Of a stretch of 64,000 bases of DNA, positions 55,213 to 63,542 are shown piece by piece. The stretch is from assembly GCA_030263475.1 (NCBI GenBank), contig SZPC01000009.1:28962-92961 (forward strand), in the 5' to 3' direction. The translations under genes were made by a program, and so were the position numbers. Below the pieces are notes generated by a model. That model was not told the origin of the DNA. It worked only from the letters and a program-made list of their open reading frames with translations, and ran no database searches. Source of the stretch: OLB4 sp002050165 (lineage in GTDB: Bacteria; Bacteroidota; Ignavibacteria; Tepidaquicellales; Tepidaquicellaceae). Each line of letters begins with the position of its first letter. Within the stretch, counting starts at the first letter, position 1.

Positions 55213-55938
55213 ATGAAGAAGAACCCTGACAATAGCGCTGATAATTTCACTATCAAGGACCTGCCTCTGCAGGAGAGACCGAGAGAGCGGTTAATTAAAT
55301 ACGGTTCGGGTTACTTGTCTAATTCGGAAATACTTGCGATTATTCTCCGCTCTGGTTCGAAAGGTGAAACTGTGATCGCACTTGCGCAACGGTTATTGAA
55401 AACATTCGGTAGTTTAAACGAACTTATGGAGGCAAGTTATCAGGAGTTGATCGCCGTTAAGGGTATTGGAGCTGCGAAAGCCTGCAATCTTATCGCATGT
55501 TTTGAAGTCGCCAAACGTTCAAATCTTGAATTAAAGGGTAATGAGCTGAAACGTCTTTCAAGAAGTGCAATTAATTCTTCCGAAGACTGTATCCTGACGC
55601 TAAGGGAATGGATACAGGACTATACGGTAGAACAATATTTCGTTTTGTTGATGGATGTAAGGAACAGAGTAATCGGGGTAGAGAAAGTTTCATCGGGGAT
55701 TTTAACTGCAAGTTTGGTGCATCCGAGAGAGACATTTTACAATGCGATAAAAAAGAAGGCTGCGAAGATAATAATCGCCCACAACCACCCCTCAGGAGAT
55801 GTATCTCCCAGCGATGAAGATATAAAAATAACTAAGAGAATTGCGGAATCAGGGGTCTTGCTGGGTATAACAGTACTTGATCACCTAATAGTAACTAAAA
55901 CTTCATACTTCAGTTTTAAAGATCAGGGATTGATTTAA
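55213..55938 (+). CDS. radC: RadC family JAB-domain protein
   Basis: RadC proteins have a helix-hairpin-helix region and a JAB/MPN metalloprotease-like domain; a DNA-repair role is historical and unproven. The 241-residue product begins with the ERPRERLIKYG motif, has VKGIGAAKA (HhH) at about 82-90 and the metal site HNHPSGDVSPSDED with H190, H192 and D203. Length is normal (E. coli 222). It stands alone, 153 bases or more from the divergent serBA gene. Confidence 0.93.
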   Translation: MKKNPDNSADNFTIKDLPLQERPRERLIKYGSGYLSNSEILAIILRSGSKGETVIALAQRLLKTFGSLNELMEASYQELIAVKGIGAAKACNLIACFEVAKRSNLELKGNELKRLSRSAINSSEDCILTLREWIQDYTVEQYFVLLMDVRNRVIGVEKVSSGILTASLVHPRETFYNAIKKKAAKIIIAHNHPSGDVSPSDEDIKITKRIAESGVLLGITVLDHLIVTKTSYFSFKDQGLI

Positions 55939-55948
55939 ATCGGTGTCA

Positions 55949-56128
55949 TCATTCGTCGTAATCTTCATCATCGTCGTCGTAATCTTCCAGAATCATTGTC
56001 TGATAAAATGTAGTTCCATCAGGCGATAAAACCATTCCCCCGATCGGATCCCATCCGTCTTCAATCAGCGCCTGAACCCTTCTTTCGAGTTCTTCAACCA
56101 TAACTCCTGATACGATTTTGTATTCCAT
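55949..56128 (-). CDS. DUF1737 small protein
   Basis: The 59-residue product has the DUF1737 pattern YKIVSG, VEELERRVQALIEDGWDPIGG and FYQTMI, then an acidic tail (DYDDDDEDYDE). Its function is unknown. The ATG at 56128 matches the usual start of the family (MxYKIVSG); an ATG at 56149 would add seven residues. It converges on radC with a 10-base gap and diverges from the DnaJ-like gene. Short but convincing because of the family match. Confidence 0.82.
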   Translation of the reverse strand: MEYKIVSGVMVEELERRVQALIEDGWDPIGGMVLSPDGTTFYQTMILEDYDDDDEDYDE

Positions 56129-56240
56129 TTTGATTTTTATTTCAGGCAAATTAAATCATTTGATAAGTAAATTCAATAATGAATTATGAAAAAAATCTCA
56201 ACTGAATTAATCAGAAAAATGATATAACTTAAACGTTAAT

Positions 56241-57155
56241 ATGGAAGTTAAAGATTATTACCGAATATTAGGCGTAGATAAAAGTGCCACACAAGACCAG
56301 ATAAAATCCGCTTACCGAAAACTTGCGATGAAGTATCATCCGGATAAGACGAAAGGTGATCCGAAATCAGAAGAGAAGTTTAAGGAAGTGAATGAAGCGT
56401 ATGAAGTTTTAAAAGATCCGGAAAAGAAGAAGAAATATGACAGGTTTGGTGAAAACTGGAAATATTATGAACAATCAGGACAGCAAGGAGATTTTGACTG
56501 GTCACAGTTTACAGGTGGTAGCGGGAGCAATTACAGTTATTCCACAGGCGATTTTGATTCAAGTGGATTTTCCGATTTCTTTGAGAATCTTTTCGGTGGC
56601 AGGCGTCGTTCCGGGTTTTCCGGACAGGGACGGACGTTTGCTTTCAAAGGTCAGGATATTGAAGCGGTGTTGGCAATATCTCTTGAAGATGCGTATCTCG
56701 GGACACCGAAAACTTTTTTGTTTGAAGGGCAGTCAATTAAGCTTAATATAAAGCCGGGAATAAAAGACGGCCAAGTGTTGAAATTATCCGGTAAAGGTAG
56801 GGCAGGAATTAACGGTGGAGCTAACGGTGACTTGTTTGTTACCATCAGAGTTGAACCTGATAGCAGGTTTGAACGGCGTGGGGATAATTTATATACAGAC
56901 CTGAATATAGATATGTTCACTGCAATTCTTGGTGGGAAAGTAAGTCTTAAGATATTTAAGAAGACGGTTAGCTTAAATATTAAACCCGATACCCAAAGCG
57001 GGAAGTCGTTAAAAATTCCGGGTCAGGGGATGCCACTTTACGGTAACCCGGGTAAGTACGGTGACCTGTATGTAAAAGTTCAGATTAAAATTCCTGAAAA
57101 TCTTTCAGCAGACCAAAAACGAAAAATTGAAGATTTGAAAGCTTCTCTCGGATGA
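56241..57155 (+). CDS. DnaJ-like co-chaperone, CbpA type
   Basis: The 304-residue product has an N-terminal J domain with HPD at 33-35 (KYHPDKTKGD), a Gly/Ser/Phe-rich linker (about 80-135), and the two beta-barrel substrate-binding domains of the DnaJ C-terminus (FEGQSIKLNIKPGI, LKLSGKGRAG, SLKIPGQGMPLYG). It lacks the zinc-finger repeats of DnaJ, so it is the CbpA class of Hsp40, which stimulates DnaK ATPase. No dnaK or grpE is adjacent. Confidence 0.9.
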   Translation: MEVKDYYRILGVDKSATQDQIKSAYRKLAMKYHPDKTKGDPKSEEKFKEVNEAYEVLKDPEKKKKYDRFGENWKYYEQSGQQGDFDWSQFTGGSGSNYSYSTGDFDSSGFSDFFENLFGGRRRSGFSGQGRTFAFKGQDIEAVLAISLEDAYLGTPKTFLFEGQSIKLNIKPGIKDGQVLKLSGKGRAGINGGANGDLFVTIRVEPDSRFERRGDNLYTDLNIDMFTAILGGKVSLKIFKKTVSLNIKPDTQSGKSLKIPGQGMPLYGNPGKYGDLYVKVQIKIPENLSADQKRKIEDLKASLG

Positions 57156-57164
57156 ATTAACATC

Positions 57165-57195
57165 TTTAATCTGAGAAGTAAAATTAATACCTTTG
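57165..57195 (+). promoter_or_regulatory. Candidate promoter of tRNA-Leu
   Basis: TACCTTTG at 57188-57195 is an exact match to the Bacteroidota -7 consensus TAnnTTTG. TTTA at 57165-57168, 19 bases upstream, approximates the -33 TTTG. The tRNA begins 12 bases after the -7 element, a sensible spacing for transcription start. Confidence 0.55.
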
Positions 57196-57206
57196 TAATT
57201 CATCAA

Positions 57207-57289
57207 GCGGGAATGGCGGAACTGGTAGACGCACCATCTTGAGGGGGTGGCGCCACCTAGGCGTGTGGGTTCAAGTCCCACTTCCCGCA
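57207..57289 (+). tRNA. tRNA-Leu (anticodon GAG)
   Basis: An 83-base class II tRNA: acceptor GCGGGAA/TTCCCGC, long variable arm (GCGCCACCTAGGCGT region), anticodon stem CCATC/GGTGG with loop TTGAGGG (GAG at 57241-57243, reading CUC and CUU), T arm GTGGG/CCCAC with TTCAAGT. Discriminator A, CCA not encoded. A hairpin with T tract follows 10 bases later. Confidence 0.96.
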
Positions 57290-57300
57290 CTGATAATCAA

Positions 57301-57326
57301 AACGCTGTAACGGCAGCGTTTTTTTA
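57301..57326 (+). terminator. Rho-independent terminator after tRNA-Leu
   Basis: AACGCTG (57301-57307) pairs with CAGCGTT (57314-57320) around a 6-base loop, followed by more T residues. It would end the tRNA-Leu transcript before rpsF. Confidence 0.8.
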
Positions 57327-57414
57327 CTTAACTTGTTCCATAGTTATGTTACTTGATTGTTAATTCCATTATGAATATTTTCTACGCTTTGTAAAATTTA
57401 ACTTAAATTTACAA

Positions 57415-57891
57415 TTGGATTACAGACACTACGAATCTTACATTATAGTTGACGGAAATTTAGAAGAATCTCAAATAGATGATGTTGTTGTGAAGTTTGA
57501 GAAATTTCTTGCAGCGCATGATACAAAAAATAACAAAACCGAGAAAATCGGAAGGCGAAGGTTGGCTTATCCGATTAAGAAGAGACAGAATGGATTTTAC
57601 GTCTGTTATTATTTTGATGCAAGAAATGACTTTATTGCTGAACTTGAGCGAAATTACAGACTCGACGAAAACATTATCAGATTTCTCACTACTCACCTTG
57701 ATGAAAAAACGGTCAGGATGAGAGATGAACACTTTGCCAGAAAGGCAATGCAACAAAAGGAATTAGAGGAGATTGAACAACTCACAGAGGCGATTTCAAC
57801 CGGTGAGGGAAATTCTGATGAAGGTACAGAACTCAAAGAGGGAAATTATTCTGACGAGGCTGAGGACCAGAATTCAGAAACGATTTTATAA
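57415..57891 (+). CDS. rpsF: 30S ribosomal protein S6
   Basis: S6 binds the central domain of 16S rRNA together with S18. The 158-residue product has YESYIIVDGNLEE, RRRLAYPIKKRQNGFYVCYYF and the DENIIRFLTTHLDE strand, all typical. About 45 extra residues at the C-terminus are acidic and low-complexity. The start is TTG at 57415; no ATG fits. It heads a run with ssb and rplI; the S18 gene (rpsR), normally beside it, is absent here. Confidence 0.95.
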   Translation: MDYRHYESYIIVDGNLEESQIDDVVVKFEKFLAAHDTKNNKTEKIGRRRLAYPIKKRQNGFYVCYYFDARNDFIAELERNYRLDENIIRFLTTHLDEKTVRMRDEHFARKAMQQKELEEIEQLTEAISTGEGNSDEGTELKEGNYSDEAEDQNSETIL

Positions 57892-57940
57892 TTAACTTAA
57901 TTAACTACATTACTAACCTTAAACAAATATTTATATACCC

Positions 57941-57945
57941 GGAGG
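57941..57945 (+). promoter_or_regulatory. Shine-Dalgarno sequence of ssb
   Basis: GGAGG lies 6 bases before the ssb ATG. It is one of only a few clear Shine-Dalgarno sites in the window and fixes the ssb start. Confidence 0.8.
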
Positions 57946-57951
57946 TAAAAC

Positions 57952-58458
57952 ATGGCTGATTTTAAGATGCCCGAATTAAATTCCGTTATCATTGCAGGAA
58001 ATCTGACAAAAGATCCGATTTTCAGGCAGACTACTAACGGTACACCCGTTGTGAACTTTTCCATTGCCAGCAACAGGAGATTCCGCGATAAAAATGAAGA
58101 GTGGAAAGAAGACGTTTGCTATGTCGGAATCGTTGCATGGAACAGGCTCGCTGAAAGTTGCAGAGATAAGCTCAAAAAAGGAAATGCGGTACTGGTTGAT
58201 GGTGAGTTGCAAAGCAGAACTTTTAAAACTGAAGACGGTTCTAACAGAACTATTGTGGAAATTAAAGCAAGAAGAATTCAATTCCTCAATAAAAGATTGA
58301 ATGCCGGTGAAGATGAAGAATCTACTTTCACTGAACACGATGACGATATGAATTTTACTGATGATAGTTTCGATAATCTCTTATCGCCTGATGAATCTGA
58401 TTTAATTAAATCAGATGAAGATAATCCTGACGGAGACAAGCCGACTCAGGATAGTTAA
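57952..58458 (+). CDS. ssb: Single-stranded DNA-binding protein
   Basis: SSB coats single-stranded DNA in replication and repair. The 168-residue product has the OB-fold pattern LNSVIIAGNLTKDPIFRQT, VVNFSIASNRRF, FVGIVAWN-like YVGIVAWNRLAE, GNAVLVDGELQSR and VEIKARRIQFL in the first 110 residues. The tail is acidic, but ends KPTQDS instead of the usual DDDIPF-type tip that recruits partner proteins. The start has a strong GGAGG site. It lies between rpsF and rplI. Confidence 0.94.
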   Translation: MADFKMPELNSVIIAGNLTKDPIFRQTTNGTPVVNFSIASNRRFRDKNEEWKEDVCYVGIVAWNRLAESCRDKLKKGNAVLVDGELQSRTFKTEDGSNRTIVEIKARRIQFLNKRLNAGEDEESTFTEHDDDMNFTDDSFDNLLSPDESDLIKSDEDNPDGDKPTQDS

Positions 58459-58519
58459 TTTTAACTTTATTAATACGATCAATAATCGGCTTTGATCCTT
58501 ATTTTAAAAGCTAATTGAA

Positions 58520-59104
58520 ATGAAAATTATTCTCAGAAAAGACTACGAATTCCTTGGTGGTGTCGGTGAAATATTCGAGGTTAAAGACGGATATGCAAGA
58601 AATTTTCTTATTCCGAACGGAATTGCATTTGTAGCAACTGATTCGAATATAAAGTCAGTAAACGAAATTAAAAAACAGCAGGGAAGAAAACTCGAAAAAC
58701 AAGTTGAAGACTCAAAAAGTTTGGCAGGGGTAATCGAAAAAACTTCAATTGTTATTCCGATGAAAACCAGCGAAGGCGATAAACTTCACGGGTCGGTAAC
58801 TTCACAGATGATTTATGATCTCCTCATTTCACAAGAGGTTCCGGAATTTGATAAACGGAAAATTGTTCTAAAAGAACCAATTAAGACTTTAGGTGAACAT
58901 GAGATCGAGGTCAAACTTCATAGTGCGGTTTCGGCACACGTTAAGGTTGTTGTACACAGGGAGGGAGAAGATTACACTCAAAGCGCTGATATTGAACAAG
59001 CCTCAGAAACTATCACCGAAAGCACTGACCAACCTGAAGAGGAATTAAATCCCGGTACCGCCGATACTCCAGATGATCAAACGTCTGATTCAGTACAGGC
59101 ATAA
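58520..59104 (+). CDS. rplI: 50S ribosomal protein L9
   Basis: L9 binds 23S rRNA domain V and helps hold reading frame. The 194-residue product has the N-terminal signature DYEFLGGVGEIFEVKDGYAR and NFLIPNGIA, a long linking helix (KKQQGRKLEKQVEDSK) and the C-terminal domain (KLHGSVTSQMI, LGEHEIEVKLH). About 45 acidic residues are added at the C-terminus compared with E. coli (149). The 61 bases between ssb and rplI are too few for rpsR. A terminator follows. Confidence 0.95.
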   Translation: MKIILRKDYEFLGGVGEIFEVKDGYARNFLIPNGIAFVATDSNIKSVNEIKKQQGRKLEKQVEDSKSLAGVIEKTSIVIPMKTSEGDKLHGSVTSQMIYDLLISQEVPEFDKRKIVLKEPIKTLGEHEIEVKLHSAVSAHVKVVVHREGEDYTQSADIEQASETITESTDQPEEELNPGTADTPDDQTSDSVQA

Positions 59105-59143
59105 TTGCCGGAACCTTTATTAAATTTTATTCTAAGTATTATT

Positions 59144-59179
59144 AATCCATCATTCAGAATTTTGAGTGATGGATTTTTT
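59144..59179 (+). terminator. Rho-independent terminator of rpsF-ssb-rplI
   Basis: AATCCATCA (59144-59152) pairs with TGATGGATT (59167-59175) around a 14-base loop and runs into a T tract. It begins 40 bases after the rplI stop. Confidence 0.85.
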
Positions 59180-59219
59180 GTTCACTGCGAATTGAATTAA
59201 AATTCGCTTGCATTCACTT

Positions 59220-59227
59220 TATATTTG
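59220..59227 (+). promoter_or_regulatory. Candidate -7 element of the korAB promoter
   Basis: TATATTTG is an exact match to the Bacteroidota -7 consensus TAnnTTTG. It lies 18 bases before the korA ATG, just after the rplI terminator, giving a very short leader. A matching -33 element at good spacing was not clear (ATTG at 59191-59194 is 25 bases away). Confidence 0.45.
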
Positions 59228-59245
59228 CTATTATAATTTTTTATC

Positions 59246-61114
59246 ATGTTTGAACAAGACACAGAATCTCTCAGTAAATCCTTAAAAAAAATTCGAAACC
59301 TGAATAATGTAACGGTTCGGTTTGCAGGTGATTCCGGAGATGGTATGCAACTTACAGGGAATCAGTTTACGGATACAGTCGCAATATTTGGAAATGATTT
59401 AGGGACGCTTCCGGATTTCCCTGCCGAAATAAGAGCTCCAATCGGCACAACTTACGGTGTAAGCGGATTTCAGTTACAATTTTCAGATCACGAAATTTAT
59501 ACTCCGGGTGACGAAGTTGACCTGCTTGTTGCAATGAACCCGGCTGCATTGAAAGTTAATATCCGTGACCTGAAAAAGGGTGGAGATATTATTGTAAATT
59601 CCGATTCGTTTGACAAAAAAAATTTACAACTCGCTGGATACGAAACGAATCCGCTTGAAGACGATTCGTTAAGTAACTACAAAGTACATTCCGTTCCCAT
59701 TACAAAATCTACACTTGAAGTATTAAAAGACCTTAACCTTTCGATGAAAGTTGCAACCAAGTGTAAAAACTTTTTTGCGCTTGGAATCATGCTTTGGCTG
59801 TATAACAGGAGTATTGAACGAACAATAAATTGGATAACCCGGAAATTTAAGAACGATCAAATTATTGCAGAGGCAAATATTCGTGTCCTGAAAGCAGGTT
59901 ATAATTTTGGAGAAACTGCAGAAATATTCACTACAAGATATGAAATAAAACCGGCTAAATTACGAAAAGGTATTTACCGCAACATCAACGGTAATGATGC
60001 TCTTTCGCTCGGTTTAATTGCTGGATCTGTAAAGTCCGGTTTGGATATTTTCCTTGGAAGCTATCCCATAACTCCCGCATCGGATATATTGCATTTTATG
60101 TCGCGCCAGAAAAAATTTGGTGTAATAACATTTCAGGCGGAAGATGAAATTGCAGGGATAACTTCAGCTATCGGTGCTTCATTTGCCGGTAAACTTGGAG
60201 TTACAACTACCAGCGGACCGGGTATGGCATTAAAAACTGAAGCTATGGGATTTGCGGTTATGACGGAATTACCGCTTGTGATTGTTGATGTACAACGAGG
60301 TGGACCATCAACCGGATTGCCTACAAAAACCGAACAGGCAGATTTGTTGCAATCGGTTTACGGCAGAAACAGTGAAGCTCCAATACCTGTGCTTGCAGCT
60401 GCGACTCCCGCCGATTGCTTTAATATGGCATTTGAGGCTGTGAGAATTGCCCTGAGATTTATGACTCCGGTTATTTTGCTCAGTGACGGTTACCTCGCTA
60501 ATGGAAGTGAACCGTGGAAAACTGTTCGCAGTGATGAGCTAATGGATATTGAAGTGAATTTCAGAACCGAAGAGGAGGGATTTTTCCCATATCTGCGCGA
60601 TGAAATGTTAGCCCGGCCATGGGCAATTCCCGGCACTAAAGGGCTGGAGCATCGTATTGGCGGTCTCGAAAAAAAACATATTACAGGAAACGTAAACTAC
60701 GAACCTGAAAATCATGAATTGATGGTTAAACTCAGAGCGCAAAAAGTAAAAAACATTGAAAACTTTATTCCCGATCTTGAAGTAAACGGACATTCGGAAG
60801 GTAAACTTTTAATTTTGGGTTGGGGAAGCACTCAAGGACCGATAATTGCCGCTGTTGAAAAGCAACGCGCTAAAGGGAATCAGGTTTCAATGGCACATTT
60901 GAAATACCTTAACCCATTGCCTAAGAATACTGCCGATGTACTGAGAAAATTTGAATCTGTCCTTATACCTGAAATGAATTTAGGGCAACTTAGTAAAATC
61001 ATTCGATCTGAGTTTTTGATTAATGCAATTTCCTTAAATAAGGTTCAAGGTTTGCCATTCAAAGCTGTAGAAATTGAAACTAAGATTGAAGAAATATTAA
61101 ACAATTTGAAATGA
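59246..61114 (+). CDS. korA: 2-oxoacid:ferredoxin oxidoreductase, fused gamma-alpha subunit (probably 2-oxoglutarate)
   Basis: With the beta subunit this enzyme interconverts 2-oxoglutarate and succinyl-CoA using ferredoxin. Residues about 20-200 are the gamma domain (VRFAGDSGDGMQLTG, LPDFPAEIRAPIGTTYG); about 245-620 the alpha part with GSYPITPASDILHFM, FQAEDEIAGITSAIGAS, TTSGPGMALKTEA, VDVQRGGPSTGLPTKTEQADL and LSDGYLANG. The fused form at 622 residues is the KorA type. The stop overlaps korB by 4 bases. In Chlorobi such enzymes serve the reductive TCA cycle; direction here is unknown. Confidence 0.92.
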   Translation: MFEQDTESLSKSLKKIRNLNNVTVRFAGDSGDGMQLTGNQFTDTVAIFGNDLGTLPDFPAEIRAPIGTTYGVSGFQLQFSDHEIYTPGDEVDLLVAMNPAALKVNIRDLKKGGDIIVNSDSFDKKNLQLAGYETNPLEDDSLSNYKVHSVPITKSTLEVLKDLNLSMKVATKCKNFFALGIMLWLYNRSIERTINWITRKFKNDQIIAEANIRVLKAGYNFGETAEIFTTRYEIKPAKLRKGIYRNINGNDALSLGLIAGSVKSGLDIFLGSYPITPASDILHFMSRQKKFGVITFQAEDEIAGITSAIGASFAGKLGVTTTSGPGMALKTEAMGFAVMTELPLVIVDVQRGGPSTGLPTKTEQADLLQSVYGRNSEAPIPVLAAATPADCFNMAFEAVRIALRFMTPVILLSDGYLANGSEPWKTVRSDELMDIEVNFRTEEEGFFPYLRDEMLARPWAIPGTKGLEHRIGGLEKKHITGNVNYEPENHELMVKLRAQKVKNIENFIPDLEVNGHSEGKLLILGWGSTQGPIIAAVEKQRAKGNQVSMAHLKYLNPLPKNTADVLRKFESVLIPEMNLGQLSKIIRSEFLINAISLNKVQGLPFKAVEIETKIEEILNNLK

Positions 61115-62100
61115 GCAATACAAATAGTTCTGCCACTAACGGTGGTGGTGTTGTTTATACCGCAAAAGATTTCGCAACCGATCAGGATGTCAGGTGGTGT
61201 CCTGGTTGTGGGGATTATTCAATACTTGCGCAGATGCAACGTACACTTCCCGCAATGGGAATAAAACGCGAAGATATAGTTTTCGTGGCAGGGATTGGTT
61301 GTTCCAGCAGGTTTCCTTATTATATGAATACATACGGGATTCATTCAATTCACGGTAGGGCAACTGCAGTGGCAACCGGGGTGAAACTTGCAAATCCGGA
61401 ACTTTGCGTGTGGGTAACAGCCGGTGATGGTGATCTGATGAGCATTGGCGGAAACCACAATAAAATTTACGGCTTAACGAAAGGACAATATTCCCCAACA
61501 TCCGAATTGGGGAAAGTTACAAAATCAACGCCGTTTGGTTCGCTCGATTATCCGGTTAATCCGATTTCGCTTGCGTTAGGAGCTAAGTCAACTTTTTCTG
61601 CAAGAGCAATGGATCGTGATCCGAAGCACCTACAGGAAATGATTGTCAGATGTTGCGAACATAAAGGAACGTCATTTCTTGAGGTTTTTCAAAATTGTAA
61701 TATATTTAATGATGGCGCGTTTGCGCTATACACCGAAAAAGATACGCGCGATGATCATGTGTTATATTTAGAGAATGGAAAGCCAATGATTTTCGGTAAA
61801 CAGAAAAATTTAGGGATTAAACTTGACGGAATGAAACCGATAATTATTGACATTAATAAAGACGGTAACTCGATAAACGACGTTGTTGTTCACAATGAAA
61901 AATCAAGGGAGCTTGCATTTGTGCTGAGTGAGTTTGCCGAACATCCGGAATTCCCTGCACCTATGGGAGTTTTTCTGGATATAGAGAGGGAAACTTTTGA
62001 AGAAAGACTCACGGCACAGACTAATCTTGTCAAAGAAAGAGAAGGGGAGAAAGATTTTGATACGCTCTTGAGAGGTAGTTCTACCTGGGAAATCAATTGA
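61111..62100 (+). CDS. korB: 2-oxoacid:ferredoxin oxidoreductase beta subunit (probably 2-oxoglutarate)
   Basis: The beta subunit binds thiamine diphosphate and a [4Fe-4S] cluster. The 329-residue product has RWCPGCGDYSILAQM (Cys-x-x-Cys), GIGCSSRFPYYM, HGRATAVATGVKLANP and the TPP motif VTAGDGDLMSIGGNH. All cluster cysteines appear present. It overlaps korA by 4 bases and is followed by a strong terminator, so korAB is a two-gene unit. 2-oxoglutarate rather than pyruvate specificity is inferred from the subunit fusion pattern. Confidence 0.93.
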   Translation: MSNTNSSATNGGGVVYTAKDFATDQDVRWCPGCGDYSILAQMQRTLPAMGIKREDIVFVAGIGCSSRFPYYMNTYGIHSIHGRATAVATGVKLANPELCVWVTAGDGDLMSIGGNHNKIYGLTKGQYSPTSELGKVTKSTPFGSLDYPVNPISLALGAKSTFSARAMDRDPKHLQEMIVRCCEHKGTSFLEVFQNCNIFNDGAFALYTEKDTRDDHVLYLENGKPMIFGKQKNLGIKLDGMKPIIIDINKDGNSINDVVVHNEKSRELAFVLSEFAEHPEFPAPMGVFLDIERETFEERLTAQTNLVKEREGEKDFDTLLRGSSTWEIN

Positions 62101-62120
62101 AGTTTATTCTCTATTTTAAG

Positions 62121-62149
62121 AAAAGCGAACTCCGGTTCGCTTTTTTTTT
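62121..62149 (+). terminator. Rho-independent terminator of korAB
   Basis: A perfect 10-bp stem (AAAAGCGAAC at 62121-62130 with GTTCGCTTTT at 62135-62144) with a TCCG loop runs into a T tract. It starts 20 bases after the korB stop. Confidence 0.93.
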
Positions 62150-62279
62150 GATTAAATATTCTCGCTAATTAAAAGAAGTGATATTCAATCTACCTTCTCA
62201 TCCACAGAAATCTTATGGGCTGAGTTCGTAATTCCTCATTCGAAAACACAAAAATTTATTGCTTGTCAAAATTAACAAA

Positions 62280-63542
62280 ATGAAAACCAAAATCAGCAAT
62301 ATCATATTTTCTTTTCTACTGCTTGTCTTCTTCAATGCTTTTGACTTTCAGCATAATCAGCCTGAAGGATGGTATCAGCAGTTCATGCCTGATTTGAGTG
62401 GAAGGCGCATTACTGATATGACTTTTCTAGATAGTCTGACAGGATATGCTGTTACATATAATTTAAGCCCTAATGACACAGGTTATATACTCAAAACTAC
62501 TGATGGAGGTGATAATTGGTTTTATTCATTTAGCACTAGTAGAGGTTTCACATCAATACAATTTGTAAATAGTCAAATAGGTTATGCTTGCGGAGGAAAT
62601 GGTGGCTGGGCATATCTGTGCAAAACAATAGACTCTGGCTTAAATTGGAATATAGTGAATACTCCTGCGAACGGCGGTATAAGCTGGCAGCGGCAGTATA
62701 GTGCAGGCTCAAACAATCCAAATAAGATTTATTTCTACGATGCTAATATAGGATTTATAAACGCCGGAGGTAACCTATACAGAACATCAAATGGAGGAGG
62801 AACCTGGACACATATACCCAGCTTTGGTGGGGGTTTTTATGATATTATTTTTATTGATTCACTAACAGGATGGAAAACTACATTAAATACTTCAGTAATT
62901 AGTAAAACAACTGATGGAGGTCTTAATTGGTTTCTTCAAGGATTACCTCCTCAATCCGGTTTTTTTGCTTACTCGGTTATCGGAAAATTCGCTTTAATAA
63001 ATAAAGATACAGTGTGGGGAGGATATCCGTTTGCCAATTTCAACAACCAATATCTTAAAGGGATACTATATATAACTTCTGATGGTGGTGAAAATTGGAA
63101 TTATCAGGTCCCTGAATTGACAACTATGGGGAATGTTCCATCTTATCGCCATTTATATTTCATAAATAAGGATATAGGTTGGGCTTATCATTTAAATGCC
63201 AAAGGTGTCCACACTGTTACAGGCGGAGATACGACTTTTTTATCGTTGGTTGAACAAATTTCAAGTCTTGTACCGGAAAAATTTAATCTTTACCAGAACT
63301 ATCCTAACCCGTTCAATCCGACAACAAAGATAAGGTTTGATATATCAAAAACAGGAGAAGTGAAGCTTGTTGTCCACGACATACTCGGCAGGGAGATTTC
63401 AGTTCTTGTAAATGAAAGATTGTCACCGGGAATCTACGAATACACATTTGAGGCAGGTTCCGGTCTTGCCTCAGGGGTTTATTTCTATACACTCCAAACT
63501 GAAAAAGCATCCGTAACCAAAAGAATGGTTTTTAATAAATGA
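62280..63542 (+). CDS. Secreted YCF48/BNR-like repeat protein with type IX sorting domain
   Basis: The 420-residue protein has a signal peptide (MKTKISNIIFSFLLLVFF) and repeated Asp/Gly-Trp blades: KTTDGGDNWFYS, KTIDSGLNWNIV, RTSNGGGTWTHI, KTTDGGLNWFLQ and TSDGGENWNYQV, as in YCF48/sialidase-like propellers. The last 80 residues are a type IX sorting domain (YQNYPNPFNPTTKIRF, VHDILGREISVL, LASGVYFYTL, VTKRMVFNK). It is probably surface-exposed. The ATG at 62280 starts the signal peptide. Its stop overlaps the next start by 4 bases. Confidence 0.86.
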   Translation: MKTKISNIIFSFLLLVFFNAFDFQHNQPEGWYQQFMPDLSGRRITDMTFLDSLTGYAVTYNLSPNDTGYILKTTDGGDNWFYSFSTSRGFTSIQFVNSQIGYACGGNGGWAYLCKTIDSGLNWNIVNTPANGGISWQRQYSAGSNNPNKIYFYDANIGFINAGGNLYRTSNGGGTWTHIPSFGGGFYDIIFIDSLTGWKTTLNTSVISKTTDGGLNWFLQGLPPQSGFFAYSVIGKFALINKDTVWGGYPFANFNNQYLKGILYITSDGGENWNYQVPELTTMGNVPSYRHLYFINKDIGWAYHLNAKGVHTVTGGDTTFLSLVEQISSLVPEKFNLYQNYPNPFNPTTKIRFDISKTGEVKLVVHDILGREISVLVNERLSPGIYEYTFEAGSGLASGVYFYTLQTEKASVTKRMVFNK

